Below the pieces are notes generated by a model. The model was not told where the DNA came from and ran no database searches. It was given only the letters and a program-made list of their open reading frames with translations. The position numbers and the translations under genes are program-made. From the NCBI GenBank assembly GCA_015057165.1, contig SVEY01000002.1, positions 62,001-126,000 of the forward strand: 64,000 bases of DNA, written 5' to 3'. How positions within the stretch are numbered: the stretch's first letter is position 1; each line of letters begins with the position of its first letter. This stretch comes from Lachnospiraceae bacterium. Its GTDB lineage: Bacteria > Bacillota > Clostridia > Lachnospirales > Lachnospiraceae. Positions 35,823 through 44,767 of this stretch are shown here, piece after piece.

Positions 35823-36647
35823 ATGAAAAGTATGAAGAAAAGAATTGTAGTATCAGTAATGTTAATTACAGCGCTTTGCCTTACAGCATGTGGAGCTAAT
35901 GGTGATAAGAAGAGTGCAGCTGAACGGGATGTTATTAATCAGGTGTCTCTACTTCAGGGATTAACTTTCGGTGATTACAATGGAAGTGTGACAGCTGCTA
36001 CCCTTAAGGAGAAGGGCGACATAGGAATAGGAACATTTAACGCATTAAATGGAGAACTAATTATGCTTGATGGTGTTATTTACAGAGCTGCATATGATGG
36101 CTCTGTTGAAAAGGTTGCTGATACTGAAACAATACCTTTCTCAAATGTAACATTCTTCGATGCAGATCACACAATGAAACTTAATAATATTGCAAATGTT
36201 AATGCTCTTAAGGAAGAACTTAATAAGAAGGTAAATGAACTTGGCAGCAATAATTTCTATATGATTAAGGTAGAAGGAACATTTGATAAAATGCAGGTTA
36301 GAAGTGAACTTCCACAGAATCAGCCATATAAACCATTAGCAGAGGTACTAAAGACTGATCAGACTGTATTTGACTATGATAATGTTAAGGGAACTATTGT
36401 AGGCTTATATTGTCCTAATTATATGGATAAACTTAATGCTGTTGGCTGGCATTTCCATTTCATATCAGAAGATAAGACCAAGGGTGGACATATTCTAGAG
36501 TGTAGCTTTAATTCTGCTGAAGCTTCCTTTGATGTTTCTAATGGATTTGAAATGACTCTTCCTAATGACGAAATGTTTAACAGATTTGATTTGACAGTAG
36601 ATCAGAGTAATGATATTAAGAAAGTTGAGACTGGTGAAGACAAATAG
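35823..36647 (+). CDS. Lipoprotein of unknown function
   Basis: 274 residues. The lipobox LTAC ends a typical lipoprotein signal peptide, with the lipidated Cys at residue 23. The middle (GDIGIGTFNALNGELIMLDG) resembles alpha-acetolactate decarboxylase, including a later WHFHFISEDKTKGGH that would carry zinc-binding histidines. The similarity runs through most of the mature part, so it is likely an acetolactate decarboxylase-fold protein exported to the surface. That enzyme is normally cytoplasmic, so a role in diacetyl/acetoin metabolism is doubtful. It follows the protease gene with AAGGAGG. Confidence 0.72.
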   Translation: MKSMKKRIVVSVMLITALCLTACGANGDKKSAAERDVINQVSLLQGLTFGDYNGSVTAATLKEKGDIGIGTFNALNGELIMLDGVIYRAAYDGSVEKVADTETIPFSNVTFFDADHTMKLNNIANVNALKEELNKKVNELGSNNFYMIKVEGTFDKMQVRSELPQNQPYKPLAEVLKTDQTVFDYDNVKGTIVGLYCPNYMDKLNAVGWHFHFISEDKTKGGHILECSFNSAEASFDVSNGFEMTLPNDEMFNRFDLTVDQSNDIKKVETGEDK

Positions 36648-36648
36648 A

Positions 36649-37254
36649 ATGAACATTTACATTGATTATGATGATTGTCTGTGCGAGACAGCAAGGTATT
36701 TTACGCATCTCGTATATGATATGTTTGGAAAGAAAATATCATACGAAGATATTACGTGCTTTGATCTTAAACAATCCTTTGGATTGACTAATGATGAATA
36801 TGAACAAATGATGATTAAAGCACATTTACCAGAAGAACTATTGTCATATAAGGTTACACCTGGTGCAGTTGATGCTGTGAATAATTGGATTGACGCAGGG
36901 CATGATGTGTCTGTAATTACTGGCCGTCCCTTTGGTGTATATGAACCGTCGAGAGAATGGCTTGATAATAATGGACTAGAATGTGTCAGTTTATATTGCC
37001 TTAATAAGTACGGACGAGAAGGGCTTTTTAAGAATAGTAGATATAGTCTTGAAATTGAGGACTATAATAAGATGCATTTTGATATTGCAATTGAGGATTC
37101 GCCCTTTGCATTTAAGTTCTTTAATCATTTACCAGATCTTAAAGTGATGGTATTTGATAGACCATGGAACAGAAATAGCGAATTGCCTTCTTCTAATTAT
37201 ATGCGATGTGTTAATTGGAAGGAGATAAAAGATGCGACAAAAGAGCTATTATAA
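36649..37254 (+). CDS. HAD-family 5'-nucleotidase-like protein
   Basis: 201 residues from ATG 36649, the second base after the lipoprotein stop. The nucleophile motif is YIDYDDCLCETA (DxDxC), followed by VITGRPFG and IAIEDSPFAFKFFN, as in the NT5C/YqfW-type deoxynucleotidase group. Motif 4 normally reads DD or ED, and ED is present. It likely dephosphorylates a nucleotide or another small phosphate ester. It appears to be translated together with the lipoprotein gene (GGTGAAGA lies inside that gene). Confidence 0.8.
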   Translation: MNIYIDYDDCLCETARYFTHLVYDMFGKKISYEDITCFDLKQSFGLTNDEYEQMMIKAHLPEELLSYKVTPGAVDAVNNWIDAGHDVSVITGRPFGVYEPSREWLDNNGLECVSLYCLNKYGREGLFKNSRYSLEIEDYNKMHFDIAIEDSPFAFKFFNHLPDLKVMVFDRPWNRNSELPSSNYMRCVNWKEIKDATKELL

Positions 37255-37331
37255 GAGGTTAATATAATTGTTTTAATATCAGCAATAATTATTTGTATTA
37301 AAATTAATACTTAAAAAATTGATTTTGATGC

Positions 37332-37360
37332 TTGACATATCCTTAACAAAGTAATATACT
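37332..37360 (+). promoter_or_regulatory. asnB promoter
   Basis: TTGACA (37332-37337), a 17-base spacer and TATACT (37355-37360) form a near-perfect sigma-A promoter. An AT-rich palindrome GTATTA-AAAT-TAATAC (37295-37310) lies 21 bases upstream. Transcription should start near 37367, only about 12 bases before a terminator hairpin. Confidence 0.82.
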
Positions 37361-37378
37361 GACCCATGTAAAGACAAA

Positions 37379-37416
37379 GGCGTCTTGAAGTTAAATCTTC
37401 AAGACGCCCTTTTTTT
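37379..37416 (+). terminator. Attenuator in the asnB leader
   Basis: A perfect 12-base-pair stem (37379-37390 with 37397-37408) with loop TTAAAT is followed by CT and seven T. It stands between the promoter and the asnB ribosome binding site, so it must be read through or blocked for asnB to be expressed. CAAAGGCG at its 5' base is identical to the gltB attenuator. Confidence 0.85.
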
Positions 37417-37451
37417 GTTTTTATATTAAATCAAAACGGAGGTAAAAGGCA

Positions 37452-39101
37452 ATGTGTTCGATTATGGGATATTGTGGCACGAAGATGTCTTATGAAGACT
37501 TCAAGCGCTCATTATCTAAGACAAAAAGTAGAGGCCCTGATGTAAGCAGGATTATTAAGACTAATAGAGGATATCTTGGATTTAATAGATTATCTATTAT
37601 GGGGCTAAATAATAATGGAATGCAGCCTTTTGTATATAATGATAATGCAACTGTTAGCTATGAAGTAACTAATGACAGTCCATGTTATGGAGAACCGACA
37701 GATTATGATTATTCCCTGGTATGTAATGGTGAGATATATGGATTTAGAAGTTTAAAAGAAATGCTTATAGAGAAAGGCTATAGTTTTATTAGTGATTCGG
37801 ATTGTGAGATACTTCCTGCATTGTATAAAGAATATGATGTTGACATGTTCAAGTTATTAGATGCAGAATTTGCTTTAATTCTTTATGACAACAGAAATGA
37901 CTCATATATAGTGGCAAGAGATCCTATTGGAATTAGACCTTTATATTATGGAATTGATTCAGAAGGTGATTATTTATTTGCTTCTGAACCTAAGAATTTG
38001 GTAAATGTGGTTGAAGAAATTAAACCATTTCCACCAGGACATTATTACAAAGATGGAGAGTTTGTATGCTATAGAGATTTGTCAGAGGTTAGCGCATACA
38101 ATGGTGATAGTAAAGAAGAGATATTATTAAACATTCATGATTTGCTTGTTGAAGGTGTAAATAAGAGATTAGATTCTGATTCACCTGTGGGATTTCTATT
38201 ATCAGGAGGCCTTGATTCATCTCTTGTATGCGGAATAGCAGCAGAACTTATGCCAAGACCACTTGAAACCTGGGCAATTGGAATGGATGTGGATGCAATT
38301 GACTTAAAGTATGCAAGAGAGGTTGCAGATTACATTGGCTCTAATCACCATGAGATAATAATAACGAAGAAAGATGTTCAGGATGCTCTAGAACCTGTTA
38401 TTGAAGCTCTTGGTACTTATGATATTACAACAATTAGAGCATCAATAGGAATGTATCTTCTATGTAAAGCAATTCATGAGCAGTCAGATAACAAGGTAAT
38501 TCTCACAGGAGAGATATCTGATGAAATATTTGGATATAAATATACTGACTTTGCTCCTTCGCCAGAAGAATTTCAAGCAGAGTCTCAGAAGCGAATAAAA
38601 GAGATTCATATGTATGATGTTCTCAGAGCAGATAGATGTATAAGTGTTAACTCCCTAGAAGCAAGGGTTCCCTTTGGAGACCATAGTTTCGTGGAGTATT
38701 GTATGTCCATTAATCCGGACATCAAAATGAATCACTATGGTAAAGGAAAGTATCTTCTTAGAAAAGCCTTTGAGAAAGATAAGATTATTCCAGAAAGTAT
38801 TTTGTGGAGAGAAAAAGCAGCGTTTTCTGATGCAGTAGGTCATTCTCTAAAAGATGATTTGGTCGAACTTGCTGAAGAAAAGTATAGTGATATTGATTAT
38901 GAACAAGGCATCAAAAAATATACTCATGCAAGACCCTTCACAAAAGAATCTCTACTATATCGTGAGATATTCGAGAAGTATTATCCAAATCAGTCAGAAA
39001 TGGTAAAGGATTTCTGGATGCCAAATAAGAACTGGGAAGGCTGTAATGTAGATGACCCATCGGCAAGAGTGCTGTCTAACTATGGAGACAGTGGTAAATA
39101 A
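37452..39101 (+). CDS. asnB: Asparagine synthase, glutamine-hydrolysing
   Basis: 549 residues. MCSIMGYCG exposes Cys2, the glutaminase nucleophile, after Met removal. The glutaminase domain (1-200) has the residues FNRLSIMG and CNGEIYG, and the synthetase domain has the PPi loop LLSGGLDSSLV near residue 250. It makes asparagine from aspartate, ATP and glutamine. It starts the glutamine-related gene block and is controlled by the attenuator in its leader. Confidence 0.95.
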   Translation: MCSIMGYCGTKMSYEDFKRSLSKTKSRGPDVSRIIKTNRGYLGFNRLSIMGLNNNGMQPFVYNDNATVSYEVTNDSPCYGEPTDYDYSLVCNGEIYGFRSLKEMLIEKGYSFISDSDCEILPALYKEYDVDMFKLLDAEFALILYDNRNDSYIVARDPIGIRPLYYGIDSEGDYLFASEPKNLVNVVEEIKPFPPGHYYKDGEFVCYRDLSEVSAYNGDSKEEILLNIHDLLVEGVNKRLDSDSPVGFLLSGGLDSSLVCGIAAELMPRPLETWAIGMDVDAIDLKYAREVADYIGSNHHEIIITKKDVQDALEPVIEALGTYDITTIRASIGMYLLCKAIHEQSDNKVILTGEISDEIFGYKYTDFAPSPEEFQAESQKRIKEIHMYDVLRADRCISVNSLEARVPFGDHSFVEYCMSINPDIKMNHYGKGKYLLRKAFEKDKIIPESILWREKAAFSDAVGHSLKDDLVELAEEKYSDIDYEQGIKKYTHARPFTKESLLYREIFEKYYPNQSEMVKDFWMPNKNWEGCNVDDPSARVLSNYGDSGK

Positions 39102-39176
39102 CGTTAGTGATATGCCCTAATAATCGGACATATTATTATAAAAAAAGAAAAGTAAGATTACTAAAAGGAGGCAGTT
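39102..39176 (+). other. asnB-glnN gap with a weak hairpin
   Basis: A bulged stem (ATATGCC with GGACATAT, about 39111-39138) sits in this gap without a T-run. It does not look like a terminator; glnN could be expressed partly by readthrough from asnB. No good promoter is visible. Confidence 0.35.
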
Positions 39177-41276
39177 ATGGCAAAACAAAACATACCAGAA
39201 ATGTATGGTTCACTAGTATTTGACGACAAGGTAATGAGAGCGAGACTCTCTGTAGAAGAATATAATTCTCTTAGAAGAACAATAGATGAAAATGTTAAGC
39301 TTGATGCAAAAATTGCAGACGCAGTAGCAACAGAGATGAGGGAATGGGCTGTTGAGAAAGGTGCTACACATTTTACACATTGGTTCCAACCTCTTACTGG
39401 TGTAACTGCAGAGAAGCACGATAGTTTTATTACACCTTCCCCTGATGGCGGAGTGATAATGGAATTCTCAGGTAAAGAATTAATTAAGGGAGAGCCTGAT
39501 GCATCTTCTTTCCCATCAGGTGGCCTTAGAGCAACATTTGAAGCAAGAGGATATACTGCATGGGATCCAACATCTTATGCATTTATAAAAGATCATACAC
39601 TATGTATTCCAACTGCATTTTGCTCATATTCAGGTGATGCACTTGATAAGAAGACACCACTTCTTCGTTCCATGCAGGCTCTCAACAGACAGGCAAAACG
39701 TATTCTTAAACTGTTTGGTAAGGAAGTAAAATACGTTAGAACAAGTGTAGGACCGGAACAGGAATATTTCCTAATAGACAAGGAAATGTTTGAGAAACGT
39801 CCTGATCTTGTATATACAGGAAGAACATTATTTGGTGCAATGCCACCAAAAGGTCAGGAACTAGACGACCACTACTTCGGAGTAATTAAACCAAGAGTTA
39901 GCGCATTTATGGAAGATTTAAATGATGAATTATGGAAATTAGGTATCTTAGCTAAGACAGAGCATAATGAGGTTGCTCCTGCACAGCATGAGATGGCACC
40001 TATATATTCCACAACAAATGTAGCTACTGATAATAACCAGCTTACAATGGAGATTATGCAGAAAGTCGCAAGGAAGCATGGAATGGTTTGTCTTCTTCAT
40101 GAGAAGCCATTTAAGGGAGTTAATGGTTCAGGTAAGCATAATAACTGGTCTATGGCAACAGACACAGGTGTAAACCTATTATCCCCTGGTGATACACCTT
40201 ATGAAAATGCACAATTCTTATTATTCCTTTGCTCCGTAATTCAGGCAGTTGATGATTATCAAGATTTGTTGAGATTATCTGTTGCTACAGCTGGTAATGA
40301 TCATAGACTAGGTGCTAACGAAGCGCCTCCTGCAATTATATCAGTATTTCTTGGTGATGAGCTTTCAGCCATTCTTGATGCTATTAAGAATGATGCTCCT
40401 TATCAGGGAAAAGAGAAGGAAGTTATGAAACTGGGTGTTCATGCACTTCCAAGATTCTCAAAGGATACAACAGACAGGAATAGAACTTCACCATTTGCAT
40501 TTACTGGTAACAAGTTCGAGTTCAGATCTCTTGGTTCATCTAACAGTATTGCCTGCTGTAACATTATGTTAAATGCGGCTGTGGCAGAAAGTCTTAAGCA
40601 ATATGCAGACAGACTTGAGAAGGCCGATAATTTCGAGGATGAGTTACATAATCTGATTAAAGAAACTATTACTGAGCATGAAAGAATCCTATTTAATGGT
40701 AATGGTTATACAGAAGAGTGGGTTAAGGAAGCAACTAAGAAAAGAGGACTTTCTAATCTTAAGACAACTGCAGATGCAATGCCACATTTACTAGATGAGA
40801 AGAACAAGAAAATGCTTATGGCACATAAGGTATTTACTGAATCAGAGCTTAAGTCTAGATGTGAGATTATGCTTGAAAATTATTGCAAGACAGTGAATAT
40901 TGAAGGTCTTACAATGGTTGATATGGTAAGGAAAAATTACCTTCCTGCAATTGAAGGTTATGTATTCTCTCTTGCCAAAAGCGCTAAAGCAGTTCAGTCA
41001 ATTAGCAAGAAAGCACATTGCAGATATGAAGAAAGGACCATTGACAGATTGTCACTCCTTGCAGATGATATTCTTGATAAGGTAGATACATTAGAATCAT
41101 CCTTAGAGAGGTTAAAAGGCTACGATAACATTATTGAGACTTCAGAAGCAATAAGAGATGATGTTCTTCCTAAGATGGAAGATTTGAGATCTTCAGTTGA
41201 CGAAGCAGAGACATTATCTAGTGAAAAGTGTTGGCCATTCCCAAGTTATGGCAAGCTACTGTTTAGTGTGTATTGA
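39177..41276 (+). CDS. glnN: Glutamine synthetase, type III
   Basis: 699 residues, the length of GSIII and much longer than [65 protein letters not shown] and [13 protein letters not shown] carry the GSIII-specific catalytic and metal-binding residues. It condenses ammonia and glutamate to glutamine in the cytoplasm. AAGGAGG precedes the ATG. With the GS-like gene at 62084 apparently altered in its active site, this is the most likely working glutamine synthetase in the window. Confidence 0.95.
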   Translation: MAKQNIPEMYGSLVFDDKVMRARLSVEEYNSLRRTIDENVKLDAKIADAVATEMREWAVEKGATHFTHWFQPLTGVTAEKHDSFITPSPDGGVIMEFSGKELIKGEPDASSFPSGGLRATFEARGYTAWDPTSYAFIKDHTLCIPTAFCSYSGDALDKKTPLLRSMQALNRQAKRILKLFGKEVKYVRTSVGPEQEYFLIDKEMFEKRPDLVYTGRTLFGAMPPKGQELDDHYFGVIKPRVSAFMEDLNDELWKLGILAKTEHNEVAPAQHEMAPIYSTTNVATDNNQLTMEIMQKVARKHGMVCLLHEKPFKGVNGSGKHNNWSMATDTGVNLLSPGDTPYENAQFLLFLCSVIQAVDDYQDLLRLSVATAGNDHRLGANEAPPAIISVFLGDELSAILDAIKNDAPYQGKEKEVMKLGVHALPRFSKDTTDRNRTSPFAFTGNKFEFRSLGSSNSIACCNIMLNAAVAESLKQYADRLEKADNFEDELHNLIKETITEHERILFNGNGYTEEWVKEATKKRGLSNLKTTADAMPHLLDEKNKKMLMAHKVFTESELKSRCEIMLENYCKTVNIEGLTMVDMVRKNYLPAIEGYVFSLAKSAKAVQSISKKAHCRYEERTIDRLSLLADDILDKVDTLESSLERLKGYDNIIETSEAIRDDVLPKMEDLRSSVDEAETLSSEKCWPFPSYGKLLFSVY

Positions 41277-41297
41277 TAGTAGATTCGACTGACTTGA

Positions 41298-41386
41298 ATA
41301 AACCTACATAAGTCGTAAGGAATCCTCCCACAAGTGGGCACTTCCTTATGACATGGATTACGAAGAAAATCGCTTAGTGGGTTTAT
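41298..41386 (-). repeat. Structured intergenic repeat (glnN-amtB copy)
   Basis: ATAAACCTAC (41298-41307) pairs with GTGGGTTTAT (41377-41386), enclosing GTCGTAAGGAA (41312-41322) with TTCCTTATGAC (41342-41352) and a CCCA/TGGG hairpin. On the minus strand the closing stem AAACCCAC is followed by TAAGCGATTTTC, almost the same block as in the carA-carB gap. The inner 13 bases at 41313-41325 match the minus strand of the 24210-24222 element. A modular dispersed repeat family is likely. Confidence 0.6.
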
Positions 41387-41414
41387 CCAATATGTCTAAA
41401 AAAATAATAATACA

Positions 41415-41482
41415 GTCATCCTACAACGGCGTAGATGGAAGTTTGATAGACAGACTTCCTGCCTAAGTAGGATGACTTTTTT
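41415..41482 (+). promoter_or_regulatory. amtB leader: terminator with ANTAR-type hairpins
   Basis: GTCATCCTAC (41415-41424) and GTAGGATGAC (41467-41476) form a terminator stem followed by six T. The 5' arm can instead pair locally: CTAC (41421-41424) with GTAG (41431-41434) around the hexaloop AACGGC, which has the A1 and G4 bases required by ANTAR proteins. Two bases later a second hairpin GGAAGTTTG/CAGACTTCC has a five-base loop ATAGA that also starts with A and has G fourth. Forming the first hairpin prevents the terminator. Confidence 0.65.
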
Positions 41483-41517
41483 ATAGAAAATGTAGTTGAT
41501 AGAAGGAGGTAAATGAC

Positions 41518-43278
41518 ATGATTGACACAATTTATGAATCGCTACATGGAGAAGTATTTGGAGTTTGGTTTTTGATTGGAGCTGCACTAGTTTTCTGGAT
41601 GCAAGCGGGGTTTGCAATGGTAGAGACAGGATTCTCTAGAGCAAAGAATGCAGGTAACATCCTAATGAAGAACCTTATGGACTTTTGTATTGGTTGTGTA
41701 GTATTTATTCTAATTGGTTTTGGATTGCTGCTAGGTGAAGATGTTGTGGGATTAATTGGTAAACCTGGTTTTGATATCTTTACTAATTATTCTAACTTTG
41801 ATTGGTCTAACTTTATTTTTAACCTGGTATTCTGTGCAACAACTTCAACTATTGTATCAGGAGCTATGGCTGAAAGAACCAAGTTCTTTAGTTATTGTAT
41901 TTATTCGGCAGTTATTTCAGCTTTAATCTATCCAATAGAAGCTCATTGGATCTGGGGCGAAGGCTGGTTGTCACAATTAGGATTTCATGATTTTGCAGGT
42001 TCTTGTGCAATTCATATGGTTGGCGGAATTGCTGCTATAGTGGGTGCTAGAATGGTTGGAGCTCGTATTGGTAAGTTTGAGAAAGATAAGGATGGCAAGG
42101 TAGTTAAGGTAAATGCTATTCCAGGTCATAATATCGTAATTGGAGCACTTGGTGTATTCATTCTGTGGCTTGGTTGGTATGGATTCAACGGTGCAGCTTG
42201 TACAACTGTTGAACAATTAGCATCAGTATTTGTTACAACAACAATTGCACCATCAGTGGCAACGGTTGTATGTCTCATTTACACATGGGTAAAATGGGGC
42301 AAACCTGATGTATCAATGTGTCTCAACGCTTCTTTAGCTGGTCTTGTAGCAATTACTGCCGGATGTGATGTGGTTGATGCACTTGGCTCAATAATAATTG
42401 GTGCTGTAGCAGGACTTCTTGTATGTTTTGGTGTATGGCTTCTAGATTACAAATTACATATTGATGATCCTGTAGGTGCTGTTGCTGTTCACTTTATGAA
42501 TGGTGTATGGGGAACAATTGCTGTTGGTTTATTCGCAACAGAATCATCTCCAGAAAATGATGGTATTGTAGGACTATTCTATGGTGGTGGTTTCTCACAA
42601 TTAGGAATTCAAGCGCTTGGTGTTGTTGCAGTCGCAGCATGGGCTGGACTTATGATGTTTGTTGTATTTTCAATTATTAAGGCTATATGTGGACTTCGTG
42701 TAACAGAAGAGGAAGAAATTGAAGGTCTTGATGTTATGGAACATGGTTTGGCATCAGCATATGCTGGATTCTCAATAGCTGATATCTCTGAGAATACTAT
42801 GGTAGCTAACGAGAACACTAACCTTGGCGTTCCAGATTATGAGGAAGCTTCTCCAGCTATGGTAAATGCTTCAGTACAGGTTAGCGATACTTCTAAAGAG
42901 GTAGTTGGTACAAGTCTTGATACTGGAATTAATAAGGTTGTTATAATCACAAAGCTTTCTAGATATGACAAGATGAAGAGGGCACTTAATGAACTTGGTG
43001 TATCAGGAATAACTGTAACGCAGGTAACTGGATGTGGTATCCAAAAAGGATCCGGTCAGATGTATCGTGGAGTTGAAATGGATATGACACTTCTTCCTAA
43101 GATTAAGCTTGAAGTAGTTGTAAGCGACATTCCAGTTCAAAGCGTAATTGATGTAGCAAAACGAACTCTTTACACAGGTAAGATTGGTGATGGTAAGATA
43201 TTTGTATACCCTGTAAGCAAGGTTGTTAAGATTCGAACCGGTGAAGAAGGAGCAGATGCCTTAAGAGACGTTGAATAA
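41518..43278 (+). CDS. amtB: Ammonium transporter fused to a PII domain
   Basis: 586 residues. Residues 1-410 form an Amt channel of eleven helices with [40 protein letters not shown] and the pore histidine regions. After a 50-residue linker, residues 470-586 form a GlnB/PII domain: [26 protein letters not shown], the T-loop [20 protein letters not shown] and [14 protein letters not shown]. The T-loop position that is the uridylylated tyrosine in enteric PII is methionine here. The PII part should gate the channel in response to ATP/ADP and 2-oxoglutarate. Confidence 0.93.
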   Translation: MIDTIYESLHGEVFGVWFLIGAALVFWMQAGFAMVETGFSRAKNAGNILMKNLMDFCIGCVVFILIGFGLLLGEDVVGLIGKPGFDIFTNYSNFDWSNFIFNLVFCATTSTIVSGAMAERTKFFSYCIYSAVISALIYPIEAHWIWGEGWLSQLGFHDFAGSCAIHMVGGIAAIVGARMVGARIGKFEKDKDGKVVKVNAIPGHNIVIGALGVFILWLGWYGFNGAACTTVEQLASVFVTTTIAPSVATVVCLIYTWVKWGKPDVSMCLNASLAGLVAITAGCDVVDALGSIIIGAVAGLLVCFGVWLLDYKLHIDDPVGAVAVHFMNGVWGTIAVGLFATESSPENDGIVGLFYGGGFSQLGIQALGVVAVAAWAGLMMFVVFSIIKAICGLRVTEEEEIEGLDVMEHGLASAYAGFSIADISENTMVANENTNLGVPDYEEASPAMVNASVQVSDTSKEVVGTSLDTGINKVVIITKLSRYDKMKRALNELGVSGITVTQVTGCGIQKGSGQMYRGVEMDMTLLPKIKLEVVVSDIPVQSVIDVAKRTLYTGKIGDGKIFVYPVSKVVKIRTGEEGADALRDVE

Positions 43279-43290
43279 ATGGTTTTGATA

Positions 43291-43314
43291 ACAGAGGGAA
43301 TTGTTTCCCTCTGT
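43291..43314 (+). other. Hairpin after amtB without a T-run
   Basis: ACAGAGGGAA (43291-43300) and TTCCCTCTGT (43305-43314) form a perfect 10-base-pair stem with loop TTGT. No T-run follows, so it may stabilise or process the amtB mRNA rather than end it. purF could be transcribed through. Confidence 0.6.
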
Positions 43315-43362
43315 TGGCGCCGTAATTAATTACACCAGAATTTGGAGGAGACACAGACAGAA

Positions 43363-44739
43363 ATGGATACAGATAAACTACATGAGGAGTGCGGAGTCTT
43401 TGGAATCTATGAAGAAGAAGGAAGAGGTGTTGCTAAGGACATATATTATGGTCTTATGGCATTGCAGCACAGAGGCCAGGAATCAGCTGGAATATCAGTA
43501 AGCGACACTTCTGGACCAATGGGTAATGTTATTACAAAAAAAGGCATGGGACTTGTAAGCGAAGTTATTACCAAGAATGTTTTAAACGAGCTGGAAGGTA
43601 ATATTGGGGTTGGTCATGTACGTTATTCCACTAGTGGTGAGAGTAGCATTGACAATGCACAGCCAATTGCCATGAATTATATTAAGGGAAGCCTTGCTCT
43701 TGTTCATAATGGTAATATCGTAAATGCTGAAGAATTAAAAGAGAAGCAAAAATATAGAGGAGTTGCTCATTATACATCTTCAGATTCAGAGGTATTAGCA
43801 TACGAAATAATCGGTGAACGAGTTAAAACACACTCAATTGAAGAAGCTGTAAAAAATGCTGCATTAAGGTTAAGGGGTGGCTTTGCTTGCATAGTTATGA
43901 GTCCTAGAAAACTCATTGCTATAAGAGATCCTCTTGGAATCAAACCCCTTGTGTTAGGTAAAAGAGGTAGTTCCTACATCTTAGCTTCTGAAAGCGCGGC
44001 CATTACAACTGTAGGTGGAAAACTTATAAGAGATATTAAGCCAGGAGAGATTGTTAGTATCACAAGACAGGGTGTTAAGTCAGATGAATCACTATGTGCA
44101 AACAAAAAGGCACATTGTATATTTGAATATATTTATTTCGCAAGGAGTGATTCTGTTATTGATGGAATAGAGGTTAGTCAGGCTCGTAAAAATGCTGGAA
44201 TTGCTCTTGCGCGGCTTGATAATGTTGATGCTGATATTGTATGTGGTGTTCCAGATTCTGGACTTCCGGCTGCAGAAGGATATGCTGAAGAATCAGGGAT
44301 ACCTTTTGCAATAGCATTTTACAAGAATAGTTATATCGGGCGTAGTTTCATTAAACCTACTAAGCAGGAGAGAACGGCGGCCGTTCATATGAAGCTTAAT
44401 GTATTAAAGTCAGTTGTAAAAGGGAAAAGAATTGTTCTAATAGATGATTCAATTGTTCGTGGAACAACTATGAAGCAGATAATAGAGATGCTTAGACGAG
44501 TAGGAGCGAAGGAGGTACATGTAAGAATAAGTTCACCACCGTTCTTATATCCATGTTTCTATGGAACAGATGTCCCATCTTCGGGACAGCTTATTGCTTC
44601 GCATCATTCCACTGAAGAGATAAGAGAGAATATAGGAGCAGATTCACTAGCATATCTTAGAATAGAAGATTTTAAGATTATGGTGGGAGACCTTCCTCTA
44701 TGCAAGGCATGCTTTGACAACATTTACCCAGTAGGTTAA
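43363..44739 (+). CDS. purF: Amidophosphoribosyltransferase
   Basis: 458 residues from ATG 43363, with GGAGGAG at 43344-43350. A short leader MDTDKLHEE precedes Cys10, the glutaminase nucleophile exposed by propeptide removal as in Bacillus PurF. The phosphoribosyltransferase part has GVPDSGLPAAEGYA and the PRPP loop VLIDDSIVRGTT near residue 355. Conserved cysteines near 246, 395 and 447-450 would hold an Fe-S cluster as in Bacillus. It takes the first step of purine synthesis and consumes glutamine. Confidence 0.94.
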   Translation: MDTDKLHEECGVFGIYEEEGRGVAKDIYYGLMALQHRGQESAGISVSDTSGPMGNVITKKGMGLVSEVITKNVLNELEGNIGVGHVRYSTSGESSIDNAQPIAMNYIKGSLALVHNGNIVNAEELKEKQKYRGVAHYTSSDSEVLAYEIIGERVKTHSIEEAVKNAALRLRGGFACIVMSPRKLIAIRDPLGIKPLVLGKRGSSYILASESAAITTVGGKLIRDIKPGEIVSITRQGVKSDESLCANKKAHCIFEYIYFARSDSVIDGIEVSQARKNAGIALARLDNVDADIVCGVPDSGLPAAEGYAEESGIPFAIAFYKNSYIGRSFIKPTKQERTAAVHMKLNVLKSVVKGKRIVLIDDSIVRGTTMKQIIEMLRRVGAKEVHVRISSPPFLYPCFYGTDVPSSGQLIASHHSTEEIRENIGADSLAYLRIEDFKIMVGDLPLCKACFDNIYPVG

Positions 44740-44767
44740 ACCAGGCATAGATATAAAGGGGATTAAT

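Noticed and set aside
39102-39176. ANTAR or CAAAGGCG-type attenuator before glnN
   Set aside because: The only hairpin is short and bulged, has no A1/G4 loop, no CAAAGGCG block and no T-run.
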